Below are positions 17,101 through 20,057 of a stretch of DNA of 20,057 bases, piece by piece. Numbering within the stretch: the first letter of the stretch is position 1; every line of letters starts with the position of its first letter. The DNA comes from Setaria digitata (taxonomy: Eukaryota; Nematoda; Chromadorea; Rhabditida; Setariidae), in NCBI GenBank assembly GCA_003640385.1, contig RCAB01000778.1:1-20057 (forward strand), given 5' to 3'. Position numbers and translations under genes: made by a program. Below the pieces are notes generated by a model that had not been told where the DNA came from, did no database searches, and saw only the letters and a list, made by a program, of their open reading frames with translations.

Positions 17101-19798
17101 GCTAAGTTAATTAATTAAATTTTTATATAGTAAAATTGCTTTTTTTTTTGTTCCAATTGATTTATACGCTAAGAAAGAAATTTTCGTTTTTTCTCTTTCG
17201 CTATTCCAGTTAATTATCCGTCATTTCTTATTCAAATGGACTTCTTAAAAAAAAAGAAAAAAAGAAAGAGACTGAAAAATGGATGTGCAACATATAGTAG
17301 GAGTTAAATGATTACGTAAAAAGATCGACTGTTTATTTCATCTTTTAATAGATTTGCTTCTTAATTTTTACAGATGACTTAGAAAAAATGATAATTATTC
17401 ATTCAGGTTTTTTCTGCTTAAAAAATAAAAATTAGAACAAAAAAAAACAGGAAGAAAATATAAAATGCTATACCTAAAAATGGCAAAAAAAGAGTGAAAG
17501 TTTTTAATTATTAAAAGTCATAAATATGAAATAATGATAACGATAGAACAAAAAGTTAAGAATTCATCGCTTCTTTACAGTTTGTAAATAAATTGCTACT
17601 GTAATAAAATATTAAAAATTAAATATTTAATAATCTACTTTTGAATAAAAAAAAAAAGAAGTGAATAAATTATCGATATATTTACTACTGCCTTGCATTG
17701 CGCATTTTGTAAACAAGAAAAGAAAAAATGTGCATTAAATNTTTTTGAATAAAAAAAAAAGAAGTGAATAAATTATCGATATATTTACCACTGCCTTGCA
17801 TTGCGCATTTTGTAAACAAGAAAAGAAAAAATGTGCATTAAATAAACAAAAAAACACTATCCTTATCAGTTATGTATTTTTTAGACATTGGAGTATGAGG
17901 ATTTTTGGAAAAATTAAATTGAGGTAAAATTGACACAGCTAATTATGGGTGAAAGATTGCTATTTCCAAAAAAAAAAACTTCCACTTAATAAGAAAATGC
18001 AAAAATGAATAGCAGGAAATCAATAAAGACAAGAAAAAATAAGAAAATTTATAACTCAGTAATTTCGGGAAAATCATTAACCAAGTTTAGAAAGCTACTC
18101 AAATTTGGAAAAAATCTTCACTTGAAAACTTTTTGCATGGGTCAAAATTTAATTGTCTGGTTAAAAAAAGTTCACCTTCATGTTTATCAGTCTCATCTTT
18201 ATCAGTAAAATTTTCCCAATCAGTGGAAGCACGACGATGAATGACCGGCTTTGGTGGTGCAACATTTCGATATCTCGGATCTTCCTCCAGTATATCACCA
18301 TCATAATCGTGTAGCGGTGTTGTACGACCAGACATGGATCTACGAGCCTAATTTTCGCTTATTTTTTTATTCTATTATTGGCAAAGGAAATTTCACAGTA
18401 AATAATTTTACAATAATTTTCGGTGAAAATGTTAGCAGGGAAAGAATTTGCTTTCAAAATTAATTGCTCAAACTGTTAAATTTTTTTAATTTGTTTTCAA
18501 AAGCAAAAAAAAAGAATTGCTGAGATTGCTAAATTCTTTTAATTTGTCTTCAAAATTAATTGCTGGATCTTTGTCCTTTTTTCTTTTATCTCAACACATA
18601 AAATTATATGAAACTATACTTGATTCGGTGTTTGTGTAGACATTGACTCGTAAAAATCAACCCATGACATAGATACTCGTCGTCGTTTTGGTGCTTAAAT
18701 TACTTTATATTTAATTAATTTATAGAAAGTAAAAAGAAAAAATAGTAATTGCAAATATATTTTTTCAATTTTTAATCATAAAAAATAATAAAATTGAATT
18801 AGTCTTTCCATTTTGCCACACATTCTCCTCAATTAATGTTTCTTTTACAATGGTGTTTTTTTTTCAGTGTGCTATCACGCCATTTGAGTTGTTATCATAT
18901 CGCTAACAAATAATTAATTATGCGTAATATAAGCTTCTTTTAAAATAGATTATTAATTTTTACATTTTATTACATATCCCTCTCAATTAATTTTTTTTCG
19001 ATAGTGATAGATTAAACTGTAATGCCATTTAAGCCTTATCATATCACTACTTTTTCAGTGAATTAAAGTACCATTTTGCGTTGTCCTTCGGTACTATTTT
19101 TAGAGTATTGTCCTGTCATTTACGCGTTATCATAGCAGTATAAAATAATCATCTACAACATAAATTTTTAAAATAAGATTATCAATTTTTATATTTTATT
19201 CCATATCCCTCTTAATTAATGCTTCTCCGATAACTATAGATTAATATGTGATATCGCTTACGTATCACGCGTTATATTACTATTAAGTAATTACATGCAA
19301 TACTTTTAAAACAAGTTATCAATTTTCATATATTTGTCATCTATCCTCTTTAAGTACCATGAAGTTCGAATAAAGCTATCCTCACTAAACTACCCTCATG
19401 ATGAACGTGTTTTTACTGATCAATTAATTCATGAAATGCTTTAAAATACGCTAATTAGTTTTTGTAATGAACAGTTTCCATTGTATTGCTAATTAATGCG
19501 TGCTCATTTTTGTATGAAAGTGAAAGAGAAATGACATACTATTTCGTTTAGAATTTCATTACAAGTAAAAAAAACAAATATACCACATACTTTGTGGTGT
19601 CTTATGATTCGGTATACTGACGTGAATTTTCTGTTTTTTTGTTGCAAATGATGACGGCTCATCATCGGCTTCCACGGAACCTTCCACGTAACTCTCAATG
19701 GCATACCATGATGTTGGCGTGGTTGGCCGCGGTCGTCCAAGACTTGATACCGAATAGCCACGACGTAATAATTTGTGATCATGGCTTTTTTTTGATTC
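2023..19798 (-). CDS. unc-41: UNC-41 / stonin (stoned B family) endocytic adaptor, 27 exons, 5' end not resolved
   Basis: Family knowledge: stonins are cytosolic adaptors that link AP-2 and EH-domain proteins to synaptotagmin so that synaptic vesicle protein is retrieved by endocytosis; C. elegans has one, UNC-41. Seen here: 27 exons join with matching phases into 4671 bases ending in TGA (1556 residues including a possible cassette exon). A stonin homology domain lies at about 975-1150 (GDGWEMM, RYWKPCYVRLRD, GQISRLVEGHVTKYGLP) and a mu homology domain at about 1151-1470 (RVRLFCLAF, WGVGSVHAKVRRPG, AKYEHVFRALVWRIPRLP, VEFTMP, KFVRYVAK). The long N-terminal half is disordered-looking and carries four WxxF, one NPF and one DPF motif, as expected for AP-2 and EH-domain binding. 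The length is close to that expected for UNC-41 rather than the shorter vertebrate stonins. The start codon lies upstream of 19798 or is an internal ATG. Joins are segments 19591-19798, 18620-18693, 18176-18347 and so on, listed exon by exon below. Confidence 0.92.
2342..2490 (-). CDS. unc-41: unc-41 exon 26, acidic C-terminal extension (residues 1463-1512)
   Basis: Acceptor TTTTTTTAG, donor GTAAAATT. It encodes VEIDYVQCSDLDIDAIFDPT, a Pro/Glu-rich part, then KAMFNPDEVKEIHGG. It follows the last mu-domain strand and leaves GG, which exon 27 completes as Gly. Confidence 0.9.
2491..2808 (-). other. intron between exons 25 and 26
   Basis: 318 bases, AT-rich, with an A18 run near its donor end (2784-2801). 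Nothing else seen. Confidence 0.85.
2809..3159 (-). CDS. unc-41: unc-41 exon 25, mu homology domain with KYE motif (residues 1346-1462)
   Basis: Acceptor AAATTTCAG, donor GTATGTCT. 117 codons. It encodes SLIEAAIGEAKYEHVFRALV, WRIPRLPEKYHAAYREH, FELSSFDLMPETFAP, DVEFTMPLAMISNTVIRSVS and VEKFVRYVAKCTYQ. K1371-Y-E1373 matches the KYE motif implicated in synaptotagmin recognition by stonin 2. The position equivalent to the tyrosine-signal-binding Trp of AP-2 mu2 (KWVRY) is Phe here (KFVRY, F1452). Confidence 0.94.
3360..3560 (-). CDS. unc-41: unc-41 exon 24, mu homology domain (residues 1279-1345)
   Basis: The acceptor is AATATTTAG. The donor GTAGGAAA was chosen over an earlier GTAAAG because only the later one keeps phase 0 into exon 25. 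It encodes VEIRIEAMAAAHTEK, then VPCEDIQIRFPVPEAWIYLF and RRWGVGSVHAKVRRPGKVK, which aligns by eye with vertebrate stonin SIKAKxRRPGK-like sequence. Confidence 0.92.
3711..3794 (-). CDS. unc-41: unc-41 exon 23, mu homology domain (residues 1251-1278)
   Basis: Acceptor CTTAACAG, donor GTATATTT. 28 codons encoding VMRFRVRPPKNREKPLTVKC and VMKIAGSK, consecutive strands of the mu homology domain. Phase 0 at both ends. Confidence 0.92.
3795..4419 (-). other. intron between exons 22 and 23
   Basis: 625 bases. It holds a TA-rich stretch at about 3827-3895 with imperfect inverted TATATTT/AAATATA arms, otherwise plain AT-rich DNA. Confidence 0.85.
4420..4569 (-). CDS. unc-41: unc-41 exon 22, mu homology domain (residues 1201-1250)
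   Basis: Acceptor TTCTATAG, donor GTACCATT. Exactly 50 codons. It encodes EIVRRKDILPMYTERWIRFE, LEFHNTVEQEAFEKE and IRLSPPDGCFFE. RLSPPDGxFE corresponds to the conserved PPDGEF-type segment of mu domains. Confidence 0.93.
4720..4869 (-). CDS. unc-41: unc-41 exon 21, start of mu homology domain (residues 1151-1200)
   Basis: Acceptor TTTAAAAG, donor GTTATTAA. Exactly 50 codons. It encodes IHCYDEYAAYVDKFNILSNQ and RVRLFCLAFISGSPILEIGL, the first strands of the mu homology domain, and ends DRRRQGK. Confidence 0.92.
4870..5365 (-). other. intron between exons 20 and 21
   Basis: 496 bases as assembled, about 391 if the N-flanked duplication is merged. No coding signal. Confidence 0.85.
5152..5360. 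repeat. 104-base direct duplication split by a single N (assembly join)
   Basis: Copies at 5152-5255 and 5257-5360 flank an N at 5256 and differ at one base (C/T). It lies in the intron between exons 20 and 21 and ends five bases from the exon 20 edge. Merging the copies would shorten this intron by about 105 bases. Confidence 0.88.
5366..5568 (-). CDS. unc-41: unc-41 exon 20, end of stonin homology domain (residues 1083-1150)
   Basis: Acceptor ATTTTTAG, donor GTATTTAC. It encodes GQISRLVEGHVTKYGLPLEH, then a segment rich in hydrophobic residues (VLLKFGSLNAAELFTFVTTI) and PVYKQDEVQ, the usual lead into the mu homology domain. The donor is only a few bases from the second copy of the N-flanked duplication at 5152-5360, but the exon itself is intact. 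Confidence 0.92.
5569..6012 (-). other. intron between exons 19 and 20
   Basis: 444 AT-rich bases with no coding signal or repeat. Confidence 0.85.
6013..6124 (-). CDS. unc-41: unc-41 exon 19, stonin homology domain (residues 1046-1083)
   Basis: Acceptor AATTTTAG, donor GTTGGTAA. It encodes ATYSLSDPTLQAYDVYGKIH and TVKLQYVSYKERVGIRP, core strands of the stonin homology domain. It leaves one base, which makes Gly with exon 20. Confidence 0.9.
6125..6578 (-). other. intron between exons 18 and 19
   Basis: 454 AT-rich bases with no coding signal. A TTATAAATTA string occurs twice around 6219-6260. Confidence 0.85.
6579..6815 (-). CDS. unc-41: unc-41 exon 18, start of stonin homology domain (residues 967-1045)
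   Basis: The acceptor ATTTGAG is atypical and the donor is GTTTCTAC. An acidic linker (PSPLYDEDDSEPLTEFP) leads into GDGWEMMIRYPIKKK and RYWKPCYVRLRD, the conserved opening of the stonin homology domain. The exon ends in TEQKPFMEILLQ. Confidence 0.9.
7110..7328 (-). CDS. unc-41: unc-41 exon 17 with DPF motif (residues 894-966)
   Basis: Acceptor TTCTACAG, donor GTTTGTTT. It encodes DYDPFNVRSADDLVEEAKAR, an Ala-rich helix, LNLFATKLTEQRSD, and RPAGFDDEFQVE. D896-P-F898 is the classic AP-2 appendage-binding tripeptide. An earlier GTGGAA donor inside the last codons was considered, but it was not needed to keep phase 0. Confidence 0.88.
7446..7641 (-). CDS. unc-41: unc-41 exon 16 with NWTGF motif (residues 828-893)
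   Basis: Acceptor TTTTTAAG, donor GTTTGCTC. It encodes HETNNINWTGFDDSQP and later DKAFGDCLAVSEKVDNAFSP. W836-T-G-F839 followed by acidic residues is a fourth WxxF motif. It precedes the DPF exon. Confidence 0.85.
7642..7964 (-). other. intron between exon 16 and the cassette exon
   Basis: 323 bases. A short string at about 7805-7832 can be read NDYDPYR on the gene strand, but it is closed by an upstream TAA with no acceptor between, so it is not called an exon. Confidence 0.7.
7965..8057 (-). CDS. unc-41: unc-41 exon 15, candidate 93-base cassette exon (residues 797-828)
   Basis: The acceptor is TTTTCCAG and the proposed donor is GTACTACT. The exon starts by completing a codon with one base and ends leaving two, so it is phase-symmetric (31 codons) and can be included or skipped without a frameshift. 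It encodes SPPRQESASVVLGRKIAG and IIPEESSSTTTF. The acceptor is strong; the donor is weak, and a more internal GTATAA donor would break the frame. The open frame and plausible composition are the support; there is no homology that I can recall. Confidence 0.5.
8289..8362 (-). CDS. unc-41: unc-41 exon 14 (residues 773-797)
   Basis: Acceptor CATTTAG, donor GTAAGTGA (near-perfect consensus). It encodes DWKPPAGQQILPGSDKKPIE and SSDDA. It leaves GC, which either the cassette exon (T) or exon 16 (T) completes as Ala, so both splice choices keep the frame. Confidence 0.85.
8363..8784 (-). other. intron between exons 13 and 14
   Basis: 422 AT-rich bases; nothing seen. Confidence 0.85.
8785..9001 (-). 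CDS. unc-41: unc-41 exon 13, helical charged segment (residues 700-772)
   Basis: Acceptor GTTTTTAG, donor GTTTAATT. It encodes QAYIPEQAYKQAREQASI, a Lys-rich patch (KEKKKMLKHDKTKKT), and AQEDDLDRAAMELAKKMAAA. The high Ala/Glu/Lys content suggests a long helix or coiled coil. No catalytic motif. Confidence 0.87.
9282..9567 (-). CDS. unc-41: unc-41 exon 12, Pro-rich stretch and WAKF helical segment (residues 605-700)
   Basis: Acceptor ATTTTTAG, donor GTATGCAC. The first 26 residues are Pro-rich (PPLRPAPPSPS, PVRPPPIPPSPK), a likely SH3-ligand region. Then SESDEDAWAKFNKLTEK gives W657-A-K-F660, and a Lys/Glu/Thr-rich, probably helical segment ends KDIKDESYLAQIG. From memory this block resembles UNC-41-type stonins. 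Confidence 0.88.
9853..9911 (-). CDS. unc-41: unc-41 exon 11, 59-base micro-exon (residues 585-605)
   Basis: Acceptor TTTTTTCAG, donor GTTCGTAA. It encodes IATKESPNSTQNIKESKRK. Its single leading A completes Gly with the GG left by exon 10, and its trailing C completes Pro with the CA opening exon 12. Skipping it would shift the frame, so it appears constitutive. Confidence 0.8.
9912..10252 (-). other. intron between exons 10 and 11
   Basis: 341 AT-rich bases with A and T runs; nothing else seen. Confidence 0.85.
10253..10378 (-). CDS. unc-41: unc-41 exon 10 with NPF motif (residues 543-585)
   Basis: Acceptor ATTTTACAG, donor GTTAATTG. It encodes TEPNPFSWEAQESAMIPN and then a Ser/Gln-rich run. 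N547-P-F549 is the canonical ligand of EH domains; stonin family members are known to carry NPF motifs that bind intersectin and Eps15. A Trp follows two residues later. Confidence 0.88.
10539..10686 (-). CDS. unc-41: unc-41 exon 9 (residues 494-543)
   Basis: Acceptor AATATTCAG, donor GTACTTTC, phases 1 in and 2 out. It encodes ITNEASNNYGMQQNQQDIIE and then a Pro-containing GRSPMVPQYIAPLFPSVI. It continues the low-complexity linker after the Tyr-rich exon. Confidence 0.82.
10687..11032 (-). other. intron between exons 8 and 9
   Basis: 346 bases. A short direct repeat ACAGTAATCTTA occurs at about 10965-10976 and 10980-10991. No exon is needed here because the phases of exons 8 and 9 match. 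Confidence 0.82.
11033..11437 (-). CDS. unc-41: unc-41 exon 8, Tyr/Gln-rich prion-like segment (residues 359-494)
   Basis: The largest exon, 405 bases, with acceptor GATTTTAG and donor GTGAATGA. It has about 22 Tyr and 18 Gln in 134 complete codons and no Lys. Tyr occurs in YQQ, YGY, DYG and GGYG contexts. Internal repeats are visible: SSTLYQ occurs twice, about 34 residues apart, and DQQST twice. The codons of the two SSTLYQ copies differ (AGCAGTACGCTTTATCAG and AGTAGCACACTGTATCAA), so any duplication is old or under protein-level selection. Likely disordered and able to self-associate; that is inference from composition. Confidence 0.87.
11438..11754 (-). other. intron between exons 7 and 8
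   Basis: 317 AT-rich bases; nothing seen. Confidence 0.85.
11755..12054 (-). CDS. unc-41: unc-41 exon 7, charged Gln/Glu-rich linker (residues 259-358)
   Basis: A 300-base exon with acceptor TTTTCAG and donor GTGCATCT. It encodes a hydrophilic segment (RSEDFESRKRSIIESEKE, then GQQNYEVENDQLTKQYDAQA, ending TSAMRAFQQT). No known domain. The spacing of Glu, Lys and Gln in the first half could allow a helix. The exon joins exon 8 as FQQT-D-SSTLYQQ. Confidence 0.85.
12055..12816 (-). other. intron between exons 6 and 7
   Basis: 762 bases. It carries a near-perfect inverted repeat at 12404-12435 (separate entry); otherwise no signal. Confidence 0.82.
12404..12435. repeat. tight inverted repeat in intron
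   Basis: CGATGTAAAATTTAAG is followed after one T by CTTAATTTTACATCG, its reverse complement apart from one missing base. This gives a 15-pair hairpin or cruciform with a minimal loop. No transposon terminal sequence was recognised. Confidence 0.75.
12817..12901 (-). CDS. unc-41: unc-41 exon 6 (residues 231-258)
   Basis: Acceptor ATGTTTCAG, donor GTAATTTT, phases 0 in and 1 out. It encodes TLNSSTAHVGSICNKTKSEI and then APMIDQES. Part of the low-complexity linker; no known domain. The junction with exon 7 regenerates an Asp codon, giving DQESDRSEDFESRKR. Confidence 0.8.
12902..13666 (-). other. intron between exons 5 and 6
   Basis: 765 bases, very A-rich around 13315-13520 (AAATACAAAA-like strings). 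No coding signal. Confidence 0.82.
13667..13840 (-). CDS. unc-41: unc-41 exon 5, 5' boundary uncertain (about residues 173-230)
   Basis: The donor GTTATTCA below 13667 is clear. The coding core includes DKKLSFDISVVRDDLTSSTF and ends SSSDAGDNRE. Three in-frame acceptors keep phase 0: ATATTTTAG (exon to 13840), ATACTCAAG (to 13804) and CTAACACAG (to 13771). I drew the longest because its TTTTAG is closest to the other acceptors in this gene. The shorter forms would drop 12 or 23 residues and keep the frame. Confidence 0.65.
13841..15287 (-). other. intron between exons 4 and 5
   Basis: About 1.45 kb, rich in A and T runs. Open frames at 13983-14204 (plus) and 14718-14972 (minus) are built mostly from TTT and AAA codons and are not supported as genes. 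Confidence 0.75.
15288..15349 (-). CDS. unc-41: unc-41 exon 4 (residues 152-172)
   Basis: A 62-base exon with acceptor TATTGCAG and donor GTTAGTTA. It encodes EESEIPMSGESKEMNQANIT. The two leading bases (TA) complete a Val codon with the G left by exon 3, and it ends in phase 0. It is isolated between introns of 2826 and about 1447 bases. The phase match on both sides and the absence of a stop are the main support, since it has no recognisable domain. Confidence 0.75.
16626..16641. repeat. (ATGC)4 microsatellite
   Basis: Four perfect ATGC units, with further ATGCAT and GATGCACG strings around them; self-complementary. Confidence 0.9.
16796..16828. repeat. nested palindrome
   Basis: Outer arms TTTAAGGC (16796-16803) and GCCTTAAA (16821-16828) enclose inner arms TTCAG and CTGAA around CTG. 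Further palindromes follow (AGGCCT at about 16838, AGCTTAAAAGCT at about 16852). Confidence 0.7.
16916..16970. repeat. 55-base perfect alternating purine-pyrimidine tract
   Basis: Every base alternates purine and pyrimidine from G16916 to A16970, built of GCGC, CGCG, GTAC, CACA and TATA steps. A further 11-base alternation follows after one break. Sequences like this favour Z-DNA. Confidence 0.9.
17639..17843. repeat. about 102-base direct duplication split by a single N (assembly join)
   Basis: Copies at about 17639-17740 and 17742-17843 flank an N at 17741. They differ by one base (T/C) and by one base in an A run. Located in the large intron between exons 3 and 4. Confidence 0.87.
18176..18347 (-). 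CDS. unc-41: unc-41 exon 3 with RRASTDWENF motif (residues 95-152)
   Basis: Acceptor AAAATTAG, donor GTGAACTT, phases 0 in and 1 out. It encodes ARRSMSGRTTPLHDYDGD near the start, then VAPPKPVIHRRASTDWENF and an acidic DKDETDKHE end. W138-E-N-F141 is a WxxF motif with R132-R133-A-S135 before it at exactly the same spacing as in exon 2. M99 is a possible alternative start for a transcript beginning inside the upstream intron. Confidence 0.87.
18620..18693 (-). CDS. unc-41: unc-41 exon 2 with RRVSMSWVDF motif (residues 70-94)
   Basis: Acceptor ATTTAAG, donor GTATAGTT, phases 1 in and 0 out. It encodes PKRRRVSMSWVDFYESMSTQ. W80-V-D-F83 fits the WVxF form known in vertebrate stonin 2 for binding the AP-2 alpha appendage. 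R74-R75-V-S77 directly before it fits a basophilic kinase consensus. M78 and M86 are the first in-frame methionines in the reconstructed frame, so either could be an internal start. Confidence 0.82.
18694..19590 (-). other. intron between exons 1 and 2
   Basis: 897 bases, much of it made of diverged repeat copies (separate entry). No coding signal was seen. Confidence 0.8.
18800..19370. repeat. degenerate tandem-like repeat array in intron
   Basis: Related blocks recur: a TTTTAAAA..GATTAT.AATTTT..ATTTTATT.CATATCCCTCT.AATTAAT pattern near 18930-18990 and 19165-19220, with weaker relatives near 18805-18840 and 19305-19350. GCGTTATCATAG-like strings lie near 18890, 19037, 19126 and 19268. Spacing is irregular (about 105-230 bases), so this is an old array with indels. 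Confidence 0.55.
19591..19798 (-). CDS. unc-41: unc-41 exon 1 (first exon seen, residues 1-69)
   Basis: The acceptor is CTTTTTAG just above 19798 and the donor is GTATGTGG just below 19591. Starts in phase 0 and leaves one base (A). It encodes a basic Ser/Thr-rich segment containing LLRRGYSVSSLGRPRP and SWYAIESYVEGSVEADDEP. There is no in-frame ATG, so translation must start in an exon further upstream or at a downstream methionine. The exon opens with an A8 run. A second frame, with an ATG at 19782-19780, is also open throughout (see findings). The frame chosen here is the one that stays open into exon 4. Confidence 0.82.
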
Positions 19799-20057
19799 CT
19801 AAAAAGAATTGAAATTATTGAAGATCATTAGTTGTTAAAGTTAATAATTTATCATTATTCACTTGAAAAATATTGCTTAATTATTAAACATAATTAGGTA
19901 AGCACTCACATTCTATTTTTTTTTCCTTTTTAATTTCAGGTCTATAGATTGAACAAAATTATTAAAAAATTAGCCATTATTTGTGCGCCATAACAAAATA
20001 CAAGTTGTTAAATTCTAACAGTTTTTTTAGATTAAATTGACAATAGTTTGATTTTTT
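19799..20057 (-). other. sequence upstream of unc-41 exon 1
   Basis: This must be intron or, if exon 1 receives a spliced leader, promoter-side DNA. A candidate 32-base exon at 19910-19941 (acceptor CTATAG, donor GTGAGTGC) cannot code in the main frame because TAG would precede exon 1 by one codon. No promoter motif was recognised. Confidence 0.4.

Larger units (their letters stand above)
15350..18175 (-). other. large intron between exons 3 and 4
   Basis: About 2.8 kb, the largest intron. Most is AT-rich, but 16560-16985 is distinctly richer in G+C and contains an ATGC repeat, palindromes and an alternating purine-pyrimidine tract. Such a block could hold an internal promoter or enhancer. 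The intron also contains the N-flanked duplication at 17639-17843. Confidence 0.75.

Noticed and set aside
19504..19782. 92-codon minus-strand frame (MITNYYVV...) as a separate gene
   Set aside because: It overlaps exon 1 in another frame and runs past the exon donor. Only the main frame stays open into exon 4. The spliced version is kept as a dual-frame finding, not as a gene.
19910..19941. Candidate mini-exon upstream of exon 1
   Set aside because: In the main frame it ends TAG-AAT just before exon 1, so it cannot supply the missing coding start; it could only be non-coding.

Overview
The window is AT-rich eukaryotic DNA with long A and T runs. Its introns are mostly 100-800 bases and end in TTTTCAG- or TTTTTAG-like acceptors. 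Together with the identity of the one gene found, this points to a parasitic nematode, most likely a filarial or other spirurid worm; that taxonomic call is inference. Nearly the whole window is one minus-strand gene, the orthologue of C. elegans unc-41, which encodes stonin (the stoned B family). Stonins are adaptors that work with AP-2 to retrieve synaptotagmin during synaptic vesicle recycling.

I joined 27 coding exons, from about 19798 down to the TGA at 2023-2025. Splice phases match at all 26 junctions. The joined reading frame is 4671 bases including the stop, or 1556 residues numbered from the first codon of exon 1 (residue numbers below use this scheme). The true start codon is not identified, because exon 1 begins behind a splice acceptor. 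From N to C terminus the protein holds: an N-terminal region with two R-R-x-S-x-x-W-x-x-F motifs (exons 2 and 3); a Ser/Thr/Gln-rich linker; a Tyr/Gln-rich low-complexity block of about 135 residues (exon 8); an NPF motif (exon 10); a Pro-rich stretch leading to a helical segment with a third W-x-x-F (exons 12-13); a possible 31-residue cassette exon (exon 15); a fourth W-x-x-F and a DPF motif (exons 16-17); the stonin homology domain (exons 18-20); the mu homology domain (exons 21-25); and an acidic C-terminal tail (exons 26-27).

Region by region: positions 1-67 may hold the first coding exon of another minus-strand gene, at low confidence. 68-2022 is intergenic and 3' UTR, with a likely poly(A) signal at 1777-1782. 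2023-9567 holds the tightly spaced exons for the domain-rich C-terminal half. 9568-13840 holds the linker exons. 13841-19798 holds four small N-terminal exons separated by large introns, one of 2.8 kb. That largest intron contains a 55-base perfect purine-pyrimidine alternation and a cluster of palindromes. The intron at 18694-19590 carries worn-down repeats.

Three single-N positions (1235, 5256, 17741) each sit between two nearly identical copies of about 102-124 bases. These look like contig ends that were abutted rather than merged. No exon is disrupted by them. I saw no rRNA, tRNA, CRISPR array or autonomous mobile element, and no convincing gene on the plus strand.
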